A stretch of DNA of 64,000 nt from Frigoribacterium sp. PhB24. GTDB taxonomy: Bacteria; Actinomycetota; Actinomycetes; Actinomycetales; Microbacteriaceae. The stretch's first letter is position 1; the number at the start of each line of letters is the position of its first letter. The notes below the pieces were generated by a model. It ran no database searches and was not told the DNA's origin. It saw only the letters and a program-made list of their open reading frames with translations. The DNA is taken from contig NZ_RKIC01000009.1 in assembly GCF_003755185.1 (NCBI RefSeq), forward strand, positions 248,001 to 312,000, written 5' to 3'. The position numbers and the translations under genes were made by a program. This document shows positions 10,277-17,357 of this stretch, one piece after another.

Positions 10277-11115
10277 GCGGCCACCACACCCGTCCCCAGC
10301 AGGACGAGCAGGACGATGCCGAGGACGATGCGGTAGGCCACGAACGGGGCGAAGCTGCGGCGCGAGATGTAGTTCATGAAGAACGCGATGACGACGAAGC
10401 CGACGACGAAGGCGACGACCGTCGCGGCCAGCGTCTCGCCCAGCGAGTAGGGCCCCGGATCGCTGAAGCTCTGGACGAGCTCGTACAGGCCGCTGCCGAA
10501 GACGGCGGGCACGGCGAGCAGGAACGAGAACCGGGCGGCGGCCGGTCGTGTGTAGCCGAGGGCCAGCGCCGTGGTCGTCGTCGCACCCGATCGCGAGACG
10601 CCCGGGAAGAGCGCCAGCACCTGAGCGACGCCGACGGCGATGCCGTGCCCGTACCGCATGTCTTCGAATCGCTCGGTCTTCTTGCCCAGACGGTCGGCCA
10701 GGCCGAGCAGCACGCCGAAGACGATCAGCACGATCGCGACGATCCAGAGCGAGCGGAACACCGTGCGGATGTACTCCTGCGCGACGTAGCCCACCAGCAC
10801 GATCGGCACCGTGCCGATGATGACGAGCCAGCCCATGCGGACGTCGGGGTCGGTGCGGGGGATCTTGCCGGTCATGCCCGCGAACCAGCGCGAGACGATC
10901 CTAGTGATGTCGCGCCAGAAGTAGATGACCACCGCGAGCTCGGTGCCGAGCTGCGTGATCGCGGTGAAGGTGGCGCCGGGGTCGAACTCGGCCGCCGCTC
11001 CGGGATCGCTGAAGAACAGGCCGACGAGCCGCAGGTGGGCGCTCGACGAGACGGGGAGGAACTCCGTGAGGCCCTGGACGAGGCCGAGCAGGAGTGCCTG
11101 GAGGAGATGCTCCAC
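10273..11115 (-). CDS. uppP: Undecaprenyl-diphosphatase UppP/BacA
   Basis: Integral membrane phosphatase that recycles undecaprenyl diphosphate to the monophosphate carrier for peptidoglycan and polysaccharide synthesis. The 280-residue protein has the two signature regions, GLTEFLPVSSSAHL (about 15-28) and FPGVSRSGATTTTAL, in a set of about eight membrane helices. I use GTG 11115 (VEHLLQALLLG) because an AGAAGG Shine-Dalgarno lies 9 nt upstream and BacA proteins begin at this helix. Sequence further upstream is non-hydrophobic and runs into the peptidase gene. It shares an operon with mshC. Confidence 0.96.
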   Translation of the reverse strand: MEHLLQALLLGLVQGLTEFLPVSSSAHLRLVGLFFSDPGAAAEFDPGATFTAITQLGTELAVVIYFWRDITRIVSRWFAGMTGKIPRTDPDVRMGWLVIIGTVPIVLVGYVAQEYIRTVFRSLWIVAIVLIVFGVLLGLADRLGKKTERFEDMRYGHGIAVGVAQVLALFPGVSRSGATTTTALALGYTRPAAARFSFLLAVPAVFGSGLYELVQSFSDPGPYSLGETLAATVVAFVVGFVVIAFFMNYISRRSFAPFVAYRIVLGIVLLVLLGTGVVAA

Positions 11116-11143
11116 GCGGGTGACCCTTCTGGTGCGGGGGTTG

Positions 11144-12472
11144 CTAGTACGTCGACAACAAGTCCCGCAGGACGCGACTGCCAAAGGATAGTGCGTCGAG
11201 GGGTACCCGTTCGTCGACACCGTGGAACATGGCGGGGAAGTCCATCCCCTCGTCCAGGCGCAGCGGGGCGAAACCGTACCCGGCGATGCCGAGCAGGCTG
11301 AGAGCCTTGTTGTCGGTGCCGCCGGAGAGCAGGTACGGGAGCACGGGCGCCCCCGGGTCGTGTCGGTCGAGGGTGGCCGTGATCGCGTCGACCAAGGGGC
11401 CCGAGAACGGCGTCTCGAGACCGATGTCCGTGTGCAGCGTCTCGATCTCGACGTCGTCGCCGATCAATGCCTGCACCTCGGCGAGGACCGCTGCCTCCTG
11501 GCCCGGCATGCACCGGATGTCGACCAGGGCCTCGGCCGTGTCGGGCACCACGTTGTGCTTGTAGCCGGCCGTGAGCATCGTGGGGTTGGTCGTCGTCCGC
11601 AGCGAGCCGCGGATGAACCCCTTGGCCGTGCCCGTGCGCAGGACCAGCTCGTCGGGTGCGACCTCGTGCACGTCGACGTCGAGGATGCGTGCCACCTCGC
11701 CCAGCAAGGCCGTCGTCGTCTCGGTCAGCACGATCGGCCACTGCTGGCGTCCGAGCACGGCGGCGGCCTCGGCCAGGCGCGTCACGGCGTTCGCCTCGAT
11801 CATCTGCGAGCCGTGACCGGCGGTGCCCCGGGCCGTGAGCTTGACCCAGATCAGCGCCTTCTCGCCGGTCTGCAGAAGGTACGAACGGCGCCCGTCGATG
11901 AAGGTCGAGTAGCCGCCGACCTCGCTGATCGCCTCGGTGGCACCCTCGAACAGCCCGGGGTGCTCCGTCACGAGGAAGTGCGACCCGAGGACTCCCCCGG
12001 CCTCCTCGTCGGCGAGGAACCCCAGCACGAGGTCGCGAGCCGGTCGTTCGCCCGCCCGGAGGATGTCGCCGACGGCCGTCAGCATCATGGCGTCCATGTT
12101 CTTCATGTCGACGGCCCCGCGACCCCAGAGCATGCCGTCGCGTACGACGCCGCCGAACGGATCGACCGACCAGTTGGCCGGGTCGGCGGGCACGACGTCG
12201 AGGTGACCGTGCACCACCAGGCCGGGTTTGGCCGGCTCGGCTCCCTCGACCCGAGCGACCACGCTGACCCGACCGGGTTCGGATTCGAACAGCTGGGGCT
12301 CGAGGCCCAGGTCGCGCAGGGCGGCCTCGACGTACTCGGCCGCATCCGCCTCGCCGTTCGACCGCCCGCCGCCGTAGTTCGACGTGTCGAACCGGATCAG
12401 GTCGCGGGCGATGCGGGCCGTCTCGTCGAGCTCGGGTGCGGTCGGGCCGGTGCTCGTGGGGGTCGTCGTCAT
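11144..12472 (-). CDS. M20-family metallopeptidase (dipeptidase/DapE-like)
   Basis: Zinc-dependent exopeptidase or deacylase. The 442 residues show the M20 metal ligands: His90 and Asp92 in VVHGHLDVVP, Asp122 in WGRGAVDMKNMDA, the catalytic Glu156 and metal Glu157 in LADEEAGG, and a C-terminal His in FHGVDERVP. A dimerisation domain sits in the middle (ARGTAGHGSQ). The closest actinobacterial relatives are labelled DapE2-like or dipeptidase; the sequence does not fix the substrate. ATG 12472 is preceded by TAGCGT (12485-12480) with a 7-nt spacer, consistent with a leaderless transcript, and separates the gene from the tRNA. The following uppP gene begins 28 bp downstream. Confidence 0.9.
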   Translation of the reverse strand: MTTTPTSTGPTAPELDETARIARDLIRFDTSNYGGGRSNGEADAAEYVEAALRDLGLEPQLFESEPGRVSVVARVEGAEPAKPGLVVHGHLDVVPADPANWSVDPFGGVVRDGMLWGRGAVDMKNMDAMMLTAVGDILRAGERPARDLVLGFLADEEAGGVLGSHFLVTEHPGLFEGATEAISEVGGYSTFIDGRRSYLLQTGEKALIWVKLTARGTAGHGSQMIEANAVTRLAEAAAVLGRQQWPIVLTETTTALLGEVARILDVDVHEVAPDELVLRTGTAKGFIRGSLRTTTNPTMLTAGYKHNVVPDTAEALVDIRCMPGQEAAVLAEVQALIGDDVEIETLHTDIGLETPFSGPLVDAITATLDRHDPGAPVLPYLLSGGTDNKALSLLGIAGYGFAPLRLDEGMDFPAMFHGVDERVPLDALSFGSRVLRDLLSTY

Positions 12473-12546
12473 GCGCCCCACGCTACCTGCCGTGCCCCCT
12501 GCGCCGACGGACGTGGCCGTGGTCACGAGGGCCCTCCGAGCCGTGC

Positions 12547-12552
12547 TAATCT
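12547..12552 (+). promoter_or_regulatory. -10 box of the tRNA-Leu promoter
   Basis: TAATCT about 30 bp before the 5' end of the tRNA; a start near 12559 would give a short pre-tRNA leader. The -35 region is not conserved enough to call. Confidence 0.45.
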
Positions 12553-12581
12553 TTCGTGTCGGCTTCGGTCGGCACCATCCG

Positions 12582-12666
12582 GTCCGGGTGGCGGAAATGG
12601 CAGACGCGCTAGCTTGAGGTGCTAGTGCCCGTATAGGGCGTGGGGGTTCAAGTCCCCCCTCGGACA
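12582..12666 (+). tRNA. tRNA-Leu (anticodon GAG)
   Basis: An 85-nt class II tRNA. Acceptor GTCCGGG pairs with CTCGGAC (one G-U pair), discriminator A at 12666. The anticodon stem CTAGC/GCTAG encloses loop TTGAGGT with anticodon GAG at 12616-12618. It has a long variable arm (GCCCGTATAGGGC) and T-arm GGGGGTTCAAGTCCCCC. CCA is not encoded. It reads CUC and CUU, the former a main Leu codon in this high-GC genome. Confidence 0.97.
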
Positions 12667-12735
12667 CTCGAAACATCCTCTCCCGAGGGTGATTCACCAG
12701 ATCTGTGTTGAGACAGATGCTTGTTCGCAAGCGAC

Positions 12736-12770
12736 GGAAGGCCCGAACACCTCAGGTGTCCGGGCCTTCC
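12736..12770 (+). terminator. Terminator after tRNA-Leu
   Basis: A 17-bp stem with a single A-C mismatch (GGAAGGCCCG...CGGGCCTTCC) and a tiny loop, followed by TTGGTTT. It lies between the tRNA and the promoter of the next gene. The 12667-12735 stretch holds no gene. Confidence 0.85.
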
Positions 12771-12813
12771 TTGGTTTGCCTCCTCCCGCCTCCCGCCTCC
12801 CGTGGCGCGTGCG

Positions 12814-12819
12814 TAGGGT
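12814..12819 (+). promoter_or_regulatory. -10 box, leaderless esterase gene
   Basis: TAGGGT followed by exactly 6 nt and then ATG 12826, which has no Shine-Dalgarno. Transcription would begin at the start codon. Confidence 0.6.
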
Positions 12820-12825
12820 CGGGGC

Positions 12826-13743
12826 ATGTCGCTCTCGATGGCCGCCACGCGCGCCCTGCTGCGCCTGCGCCCCCGCTCGACCGAGACCGAGGGCACCCTC
12901 GTGCGCTCGATCGCCCGGCAGGGCTCCGCGGCCCCGGTCTCCCGGGCGGCGCACCGCGTCGCGATCGTCGAGGAGGCGCAGAGCGGCGAGGTCCGCGTCG
13001 TCACCCTCCGGCCGCGTCGAGCCCCGAGCGGCGTGCACGTCGTCTACCTGCACGGCGGTGCCTACGTCCACCCCGTCCTGACCACTCACTGGAACCTGCT
13101 CGCGGGGGTGGTCCGCGCCTCCGGAGCCGTCGTCACGGTGCCGCTCTACGGGCTCGCCCCGGCGCACGACGTCGACGAGGCGCTGCCGTTGCTGGACGCC
13201 GTCCTCGACGGGGTGCGCCGCGCCTCCCCGTCCCGAGTCGTCTTGGCGGGCGACTCGGCGGGCGGGGCTCTGGCCCTCGTCGCGGCGATGCGGGAACGCG
13301 ACGCCGGCCGGTCGGCTGTCGACGCCCTCGTGCTCTTCTCGCCGTGGGTCGACGCCCTGCTCGACTCCCCCGCGGTCGGCGAGGTCGCCCCGCTCGACCC
13401 CATGCTGGGACGCGAAGGCCTCGTGGCCGCCGGTCGGTGGTGGGCGGGCGATCGCGACCCGGCCGATTCGGCGATCAGTCCGGTTCGGGGTGACCTCTCG
13501 GGCCTGCCGCCCGTCTTCGCCTACGCGGGAGACCGCGACCTGCTGACACCCGATGTGAAACAGCTGGTGCGCCGAGTGGTCGGAGCCGGAGGACGGGCTG
13601 AGCTGCGGCTCTACGGCGGGGCGTTCCACGTCTTCGTCGGTGCGCCCTGGACTCCGGAGGCGCGGCGTGCGCTCCGACACGCCGCATCGGTGATCCGCGG
13701 TGACGCGCGGATCGCGGGCCGGGCCGCATGGCCCCGCGCGTAG
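12826..13743 (+). CDS. Alpha/beta hydrolase, HSL-type esterase
   Basis: Probable carboxylesterase of the hormone-sensitive-lipase family. The 305 residues have the oxyanion-hole motif YLHGGAYVHP (HGG at 76-78), the nucleophile elbow AGDSAGGALA (Ser144), the acid in FAYAGDRDLLTPD and the catalytic His in GGAFHVFVG. No signal peptide, so it is cytosolic. The substrate is unknown; this family takes short acyl esters. Its TAG stop codon forms the first half of the -10 box of the next gene. The short C-terminal tail RIAGRAAWPRA looks non-conserved. Confidence 0.9.
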   Translation: MSLSMAATRALLRLRPRSTETEGTLVRSIARQGSAAPVSRAAHRVAIVEEAQSGEVRVVTLRPRRAPSGVHVVYLHGGAYVHPVLTTHWNLLAGVVRASGAVVTVPLYGLAPAHDVDEALPLLDAVLDGVRRASPSRVVLAGDSAGGALALVAAMRERDAGRSAVDALVLFSPWVDALLDSPAVGEVAPLDPMLGREGLVAAGRWWAGDRDPADSAISPVRGDLSGLPPVFAYAGDRDLLTPDVKQLVRRVVGAGGRAELRLYGGAFHVFVGAPWTPEARRALRHAASVIRGDARIAGRAAWPRA

Positions 13744-13746
13744 GGT
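13741..13746 (+). promoter_or_regulatory. -10 box of the aldo/keto reductase gene
   Basis: TAGGGT whose TAG is the stop codon of the esterase gene. Transcription from about 13753 would give a 46-nt leader containing the Shine-Dalgarno GAGGGA before ATG 13799. Confidence 0.5.
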
Positions 13747-13798
13747 CGCAATCGGCGCGGCCGCCGGTGCCCCGCTTCGACGACCAGAGGGAGCACAC

Positions 13799-14776
13799 AT
13801 GGAGTACGCACGACTGGGGACGAGCGGCCTGACCGTCTCGTCGGTCACCCTCGGCTGCATGAGCTACGGCGCCCCCGACCGCGGGACGCACGAGTGGAGC
13901 CTGCCCGAGGACGAGAGCCGCCCGTTCATCGCCCGGGCGCTCGAACTCGGCATCACGACCTTCGACACGGCCGACGTCTACTCGGACGGCACCAGCGAGG
14001 AGATCGTCGGGCGGGCCCTGCGTGACTTCGCCACCCGCGAGGAGGTCGTCCTCGCCACGAAGGTGCACGGCCGCATGCGTCCCGGCCCGAACGGCGCGGG
14101 GCTCAGCCGGGGTCACGTGATGAGCGCGATCGACGACAGCCTGCGCCGCCTCGGCACCGACTACGTCGACCTGTACCAGATCCACCGCTTCGACCCCGAG
14201 GTGCCCGTCGAGGAGACCATGGAGGCGCTGCACGACGTCGTCAAGGCGGGCAAGGCCCGGTACATCGGCGCCTCGAGCATGTGGGCCTGGCAGTTCGCCA
14301 CGATGCAGCACGCGGCCGACCTCGGCGGCTGGACGCGTTTCGTCTCGATGCAGGACCAGTACAGCCTGATCCAGCGCGAGGAAGAACGCGAGATGCACCC
14401 CTACTGCCTCGACCAGGGTGTCGGCGTGCTGCCCTGGTCGCCCCTGGCCCGCGGCAAGCTCACCCGCGACTGGGACGCCACCACGGCCCGGACCGAGACG
14501 GACCGCTTCGGTCAGACCCTCTACCGGCAGCGCGAGGACGGCGACCGGACCGTCGCGCAGGCCGTCGCCGACGTCGCCGAGGCGCGGGGCGTCTCGCGCG
14601 CGCAGGTCGCGCTGGCCTGGGTGCGGCAGCAGGACGCCGTCACCTCGCCCATCGTCGGGGCCACGAAGATGCAGCACCTCGACGACGCCGTGGCCTCGGT
14701 CGACCTGTGGCTCACCGACGACGAGCTGGACGCACTCGAGTCGCCCTACGTGACGCGAGAGAACGAGGGGTTCTGA
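13799..14776 (+). CDS. Aldo/keto reductase
   Basis: NADPH-dependent reductase with a TIM-barrel fold. The 325 residues carry the catalytic tetrad: Asp and Tyr in TFDTADVYSDG, Lys in LATKVHGRM and His in LYQIHRFDPEVP. The cofactor-binding end has SPLARGKLTRDWD and SPIVGATKMQHLDDAV. This arrangement matches the YhdN/IolS-like group (AKR11/12-like); the physiological substrate is unknown. ATG 13799 has a good Shine-Dalgarno (GAGGGA). An open frame extends upstream into the esterase gene but lacks conservation. A hairpin terminator follows the stop. Confidence 0.93.
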   Translation: MEYARLGTSGLTVSSVTLGCMSYGAPDRGTHEWSLPEDESRPFIARALELGITTFDTADVYSDGTSEEIVGRALRDFATREEVVLATKVHGRMRPGPNGAGLSRGHVMSAIDDSLRRLGTDYVDLYQIHRFDPEVPVEETMEALHDVVKAGKARYIGASSMWAWQFATMQHAADLGGWTRFVSMQDQYSLIQREEEREMHPYCLDQGVGVLPWSPLARGKLTRDWDATTARTETDRFGQTLYRQREDGDRTVAQAVADVAEARGVSRAQVALAWVRQQDAVTSPIVGATKMQHLDDAVASVDLWLTDDELDALESPYVTRENEGF

Positions 14777-14787
14777 CACCGCCACGC

Positions 14788-14811
14788 GGCCCGGTCGGCC
14801 GGCACCGGGCC
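14788..14811 (+). terminator. Hairpin after the aldo/keto reductase gene
   Basis: Perfect 8-bp stem GGCCCGGT/ACCGGGCC with an 8-nt GC-rich loop, 11 nt after the stop codon and just before the next promoter. No T-run. Confidence 0.55.
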
Positions 14812-14815
14812 GGTC

Positions 14816-14821
14816 TAGGGT
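14816..14821 (+). promoter_or_regulatory. -10 box for the small acidic repeat protein
   Basis: TAGGGT 5 bp after the preceding hairpin; transcription near 14828 would give a 46-nt leader with AAAGG before ATG 14874. Confidence 0.5.
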
Positions 14822-14873
14822 GAGCGGCACGGACGGCGAGGACGCCGGCCGACCTCGACGAAAGGCAGCACCC

Positions 14874-15161
14874 ATGGGCAGCGACGCCAACCAGCACGAG
14901 CACGACCGGTCGAGCACGGGCGGCCCCACCTCGGGTGAGGACGGCTCGTACGTCGACGACGACCTCGACGGCGGTGCCCGGACGCGCGGGCCGCACGACG
15001 GCGAGGCCGACGGCACCTACACCGAGGAAGCCGGCACGAGCGAGGGCGACGGCTCGTACGTCGACGCCGAGGTGCCCGACGAACCCGCCGTCGACGGCGG
15101 ACCCCACGACGGTGAACCCGACGGGTCGTTCACGCAGAGCGACGTCGACGGCGGCCGCTGA
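14874..15161 (+). CDS. Small acidic repeat protein, function unknown
   Basis: I do not recognise a function. The 95-residue protein is very acidic, has no Cys and no hydrophobic segment, and is probably disordered. It is built from repeated short motifs: DGSYVD (23-28), DGTYTE (46-51), DGSYVD (59-64) and DGSFTQ (83-88), with GPHDGE at 39-44 and 76-81. These form two super-repeats, 23-52 and 59-89. ATG 14874 has the Shine-Dalgarno AAAGG; an in-frame upstream start at 14820 lies over the promoter and is unlikely. It is flanked by its own promoter and a 25-bp hairpin, so it is a single-gene unit. A stress or surface-related role would be speculation. Confidence 0.8.
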   Translation: MGSDANQHEHDRSSTGGPTSGEDGSYVDDDLDGGARTRGPHDGEADGTYTEEAGTSEGDGSYVDAEVPDEPAVDGGPHDGEPDGSFTQSDVDGGR

Positions 15162-15171
15162 ACGAGGCCCC

Positions 15172-15231
15172 GACGCCACGCGCCGAACGGCCCGGCCCCG
15201 AGGGGTGCCGGGCCGTTCGGCGCGTGGCGTC
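15172..15231. terminator. 25-bp perfect hairpin
   Basis: A perfect stem of 25 bp (left arm from 15172, right arm to 15231) around a 10-nt loop CCCGAGGGGT. It sits 10 nt after the acidic repeat protein and ahead of ndh. There is no T-run after the stem, so termination would rest on stem strength. Confidence 0.8.
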
Positions 15232-15279
15232 CGGGCGACCGCCCCCCGGGGTACGGTCGTCTGAGGGAGGAACACTTAC

Positions 15280-16611
15280 ATGACCAAGCGAATCGTAATT
15301 CTCGGCGGCGGTTCCGCCGGGCTCACCACTGCACTCGAACTGCAGAAGCGACACCCACCCCAGGCGGCGAGCATCACGCTCGTCGACCAGGCCCCGTACT
15401 TCACCTACCAGCCGTTCTTGCCCGAGGTCGCCGGCGGGCACATCGCCGCACGCGACGTCACCGTGCCGCTGCGCAAGACGCTGAAGCGCACCAAGGTCGT
15501 CGAAGCGTCCGTCACCGGGCTCGACAGCGAGGCCAAGAAGGTGACCGTGACGAGCGCGGACGGTGAGGCGAGCGACATCGCCTACGACCAGCTGGTCGTC
15601 GCCCTCGGGGCGGTCACCCGGACCTTCCCGACGCCGGGTCTCGCCGAGAACGGCGTCGGCTTCAAGAGCGTCGAAGAGGCCCAGTACGTCCGCGATCGCA
15701 TCCTCGGCAACATCGCCGAGGCGGCCAGCGTCAAGGACCCTGCCGTTCGTCGCAAGCTCCTCACCGTCGTCTTCGTCGGCGGCGGCTACACCGGTGTCGA
15801 GGCCCTCGCCGAGCTGTCCGACGCCGCCAACTCGGCGGTCGACACGTTCCCGAACCTCTCGCGCGACGAACTGCGCTTCGTGCTGGTCGAGGCCCTCGAC
15901 CGCGTCGCGCCCGAGGTCGGCCCCGAGCTCTCGAAGTGGACCCTGGGGCAGCTGCGTGGCCGCGGCATCGACATTCGCCTCAAGACGACGATGCCTTCGT
16001 GCGTCGACGGCGACGTCGTCCTGAGCGACGGCGAGACCATCCCCGCGGGCACGATCGTCTGGACGGCCGGCGTCAAGCCGAACCCGGTCCTCGGCGAGAT
16101 GGGTCTGCCGCTCGGTCCGAAGGGGCACGTCAACGTCAGCGCGACGCTGCAGGTCCAGACCGAGGACGGCCAGAAGCTCGACGGCGTCTGGGCCCTCGGC
16201 GACGGCGCGCAGGTGCCCGACCTCCTGGCCGAGAAGCAGCCGGCGTACTACCCGCCGAACGCGCAGAACGCCGTGCGTCAGGCGGTCACCGTGGCCGACA
16301 ACGTCATCGCGACCCTCTCGGGCGAGCCCGTCAAGGAGTACCGCCACGAGTCGCTCGGCACCGTCGCGAGCTACGGCATCGGCAAGGGTGCGGCCAGCAT
16401 GTTCGGCTTGCAGCTGAAGAACGTGCCGGCCTGGCTGGCGCACCGCGGCTACCACCTGTACGCGATGCCGACGCTGAACCGCAAGTTCCGCATCCTGTCG
16501 GGTTGGATCACGAACTTCGTCGGCGGCCGCGACACCACTCCGCTGGTGGGGCTCGGCGACCCGCGCGCCGGGTTCCTCAAGGTCACCCCCAAGGTCGACG
16601 CCAAGAAGTAG
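15280..16611 (+). CDS. ndh: Type II NADH:quinone oxidoreductase (NDH-2)
   Basis: Single-subunit, non-proton-pumping NADH dehydrogenase on the inner face of the membrane. The 443 residues begin with the FAD Rossmann motif IVILGGGSAGLTTALELQKR and hold a second nucleotide-binding motif VVFVGGGYTGVEALAEL for NADH. AYYPPNAQNAVRQA near the quinone site and WALGDGAQVP for the FAD pyrophosphate follow. The C-terminus is amphipathic (ARAGFLKVTPKVD) and could hold the protein at the membrane. A strong Shine-Dalgarno (GGGAGGA) precedes ATG 15280, and TACGGT (15251-15256) fits as -10. It is monocistronic, ending at a 19-bp hairpin. Confidence 0.93.
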   Translation: MTKRIVILGGGSAGLTTALELQKRHPPQAASITLVDQAPYFTYQPFLPEVAGGHIAARDVTVPLRKTLKRTKVVEASVTGLDSEAKKVTVTSADGEASDIAYDQLVVALGAVTRTFPTPGLAENGVGFKSVEEAQYVRDRILGNIAEAASVKDPAVRRKLLTVVFVGGGYTGVEALAELSDAANSAVDTFPNLSRDELRFVLVEALDRVAPEVGPELSKWTLGQLRGRGIDIRLKTTMPSCVDGDVVLSDGETIPAGTIVWTAGVKPNPVLGEMGLPLGPKGHVNVSATLQVQTEDGQKLDGVWALGDGAQVPDLLAEKQPAYYPPNAQNAVRQAVTVADNVIATLSGEPVKEYRHESLGTVASYGIGKGAASMFGLQLKNVPAWLAHRGYHLYAMPTLNRKFRILSGWITNFVGGRDTTPLVGLGDPRAGFLKVTPKVDAKK

Positions 16612-16626
16612 ACGCGAGTCCGCGAC

Positions 16627-16668
16627 CGAAGGAGGCGCGTCCCGGGTGACCGGGGCGCGCCTCCTTCG
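16627..16668. terminator. Bidirectional terminator between ndh and tetR
   Basis: A 19-bp stem (one G-T pair) with loop GTGA between two convergent genes. Both arms contain the dispersed decamer AGGAGGCGCG/CGCGCCTCCT. Confidence 0.85.
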
Positions 16669-16703
16669 TCGTCGGTGCGGCCCGCGCGCCGTCGTGGCTC
16701 CGG

Positions 16704-17276
16704 TCAGGCGGTGGTGAGGCGTCGCACGGCCTCGCGCACGATCTCGCGCTGCACGGCGGGGTCGAGGACCACACCGGGGTGTGCCTCGCCGAGACCGGGG
16801 AGGTTCTGCCAGGCGCGGGCGAGCGACATGACGAGGGCGAAGATGTCGTCGCTGCTCCAGGACACGGTCACGGCCGGGTCGTCACGGAGGCGGTCGAGTT
16901 GCGACAGGGCGGCGTCCTGGACGGCGCGCAGGGTGGGGACGGAGGCCTCCCAGTCGTGCTCGCCCTCGAGTCGGGCCCAGGCGATCAGCCGGTTGTGGTC
17001 GGGGTGGGCCTGCATGTGGTCGAAGACGGCGAGGGCGAACTCCTCGATGCTCGCGGCGGGGCGCGACGCCGCGTCACCCATCGTCTCGAAGGTGCCGTTC
17101 AGCACGGTCGTGAAGAGCGAGCGTTTGTCGCCGAAGTTGGCGTAGAGACGCTCCTTGCTGCACCCTGCCTCGGCGGCGATGCGGTCCACGCGCGCCCCGG
17201 CCAGCCCGTGGCGAGAGAACTCGGCGGTCGCGGCCTCGAGGATGGCTCGACGGGTCTCGGCGGCATCGGTTCGCAT
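16704..17276 (-). CDS. TetR-family repressor
   Basis: Probable repressor of the divergent MFS efflux gene. The 190 residues have an N-terminal helix-turn-helix (AETRRAILEAATAEFSRHG... RIAAEAGCSKERLYANFGDK) and a helical ligand-binding domain with no recognisable ligand signature. TACGGT (17288-17283) stands 6 nt before ATG, so the mRNA is probably leaderless. The start of the gene and that of the MFS gene are 81 bp apart, with a 20-bp imperfect palindrome between them. This layout is the classic TetR-efflux module. Confidence 0.93.
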   Translation of the reverse strand: MRTDAAETRRAILEAATAEFSRHGLAGARVDRIAAEAGCSKERLYANFGDKRSLFTTVLNGTFETMGDAASRPAASIEEFALAVFDHMQAHPDHNRLIAWARLEGEHDWEASVPTLRAVQDAALSQLDRLRDDPAVTVSWSSDDIFALVMSLARAWQNLPGLGEAHPGVVLDPAVQREIVREAVRRLTTA

Positions 17277-17301
17277 CGGATCACCGTAGCCGACTTACGA
17301 A

Positions 17302-17321
17302 CCAACCAACTAGTAGGTAGG
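17302..17321. promoter_or_regulatory. Probable TetR operator overlapping the MFS promoter
   Basis: CCAACCAACTAGTAGGTAGG: an imperfect inverted repeat with 10-bp arms centred on ACTAGT. The arms differ only by A/T swaps at two positions, and each contains an internal 4-bp repeat. Its right end overlaps TAGGGT (17318-17323), the likely -10 of the MFS gene, so bound repressor would block it. It also lies 14 bp upstream of the tetR -10. Confidence 0.65.
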
Positions 17322-17357
17322 GTGATCCGTCGTCCCCTCAGAGAAACAGGTACCGCA

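Noticed and set aside
15130-16455. A 441-codon minus-strand open frame opposite ndh
   Set aside because: Mirror frame of a gene with strong FAD and NADH motifs.
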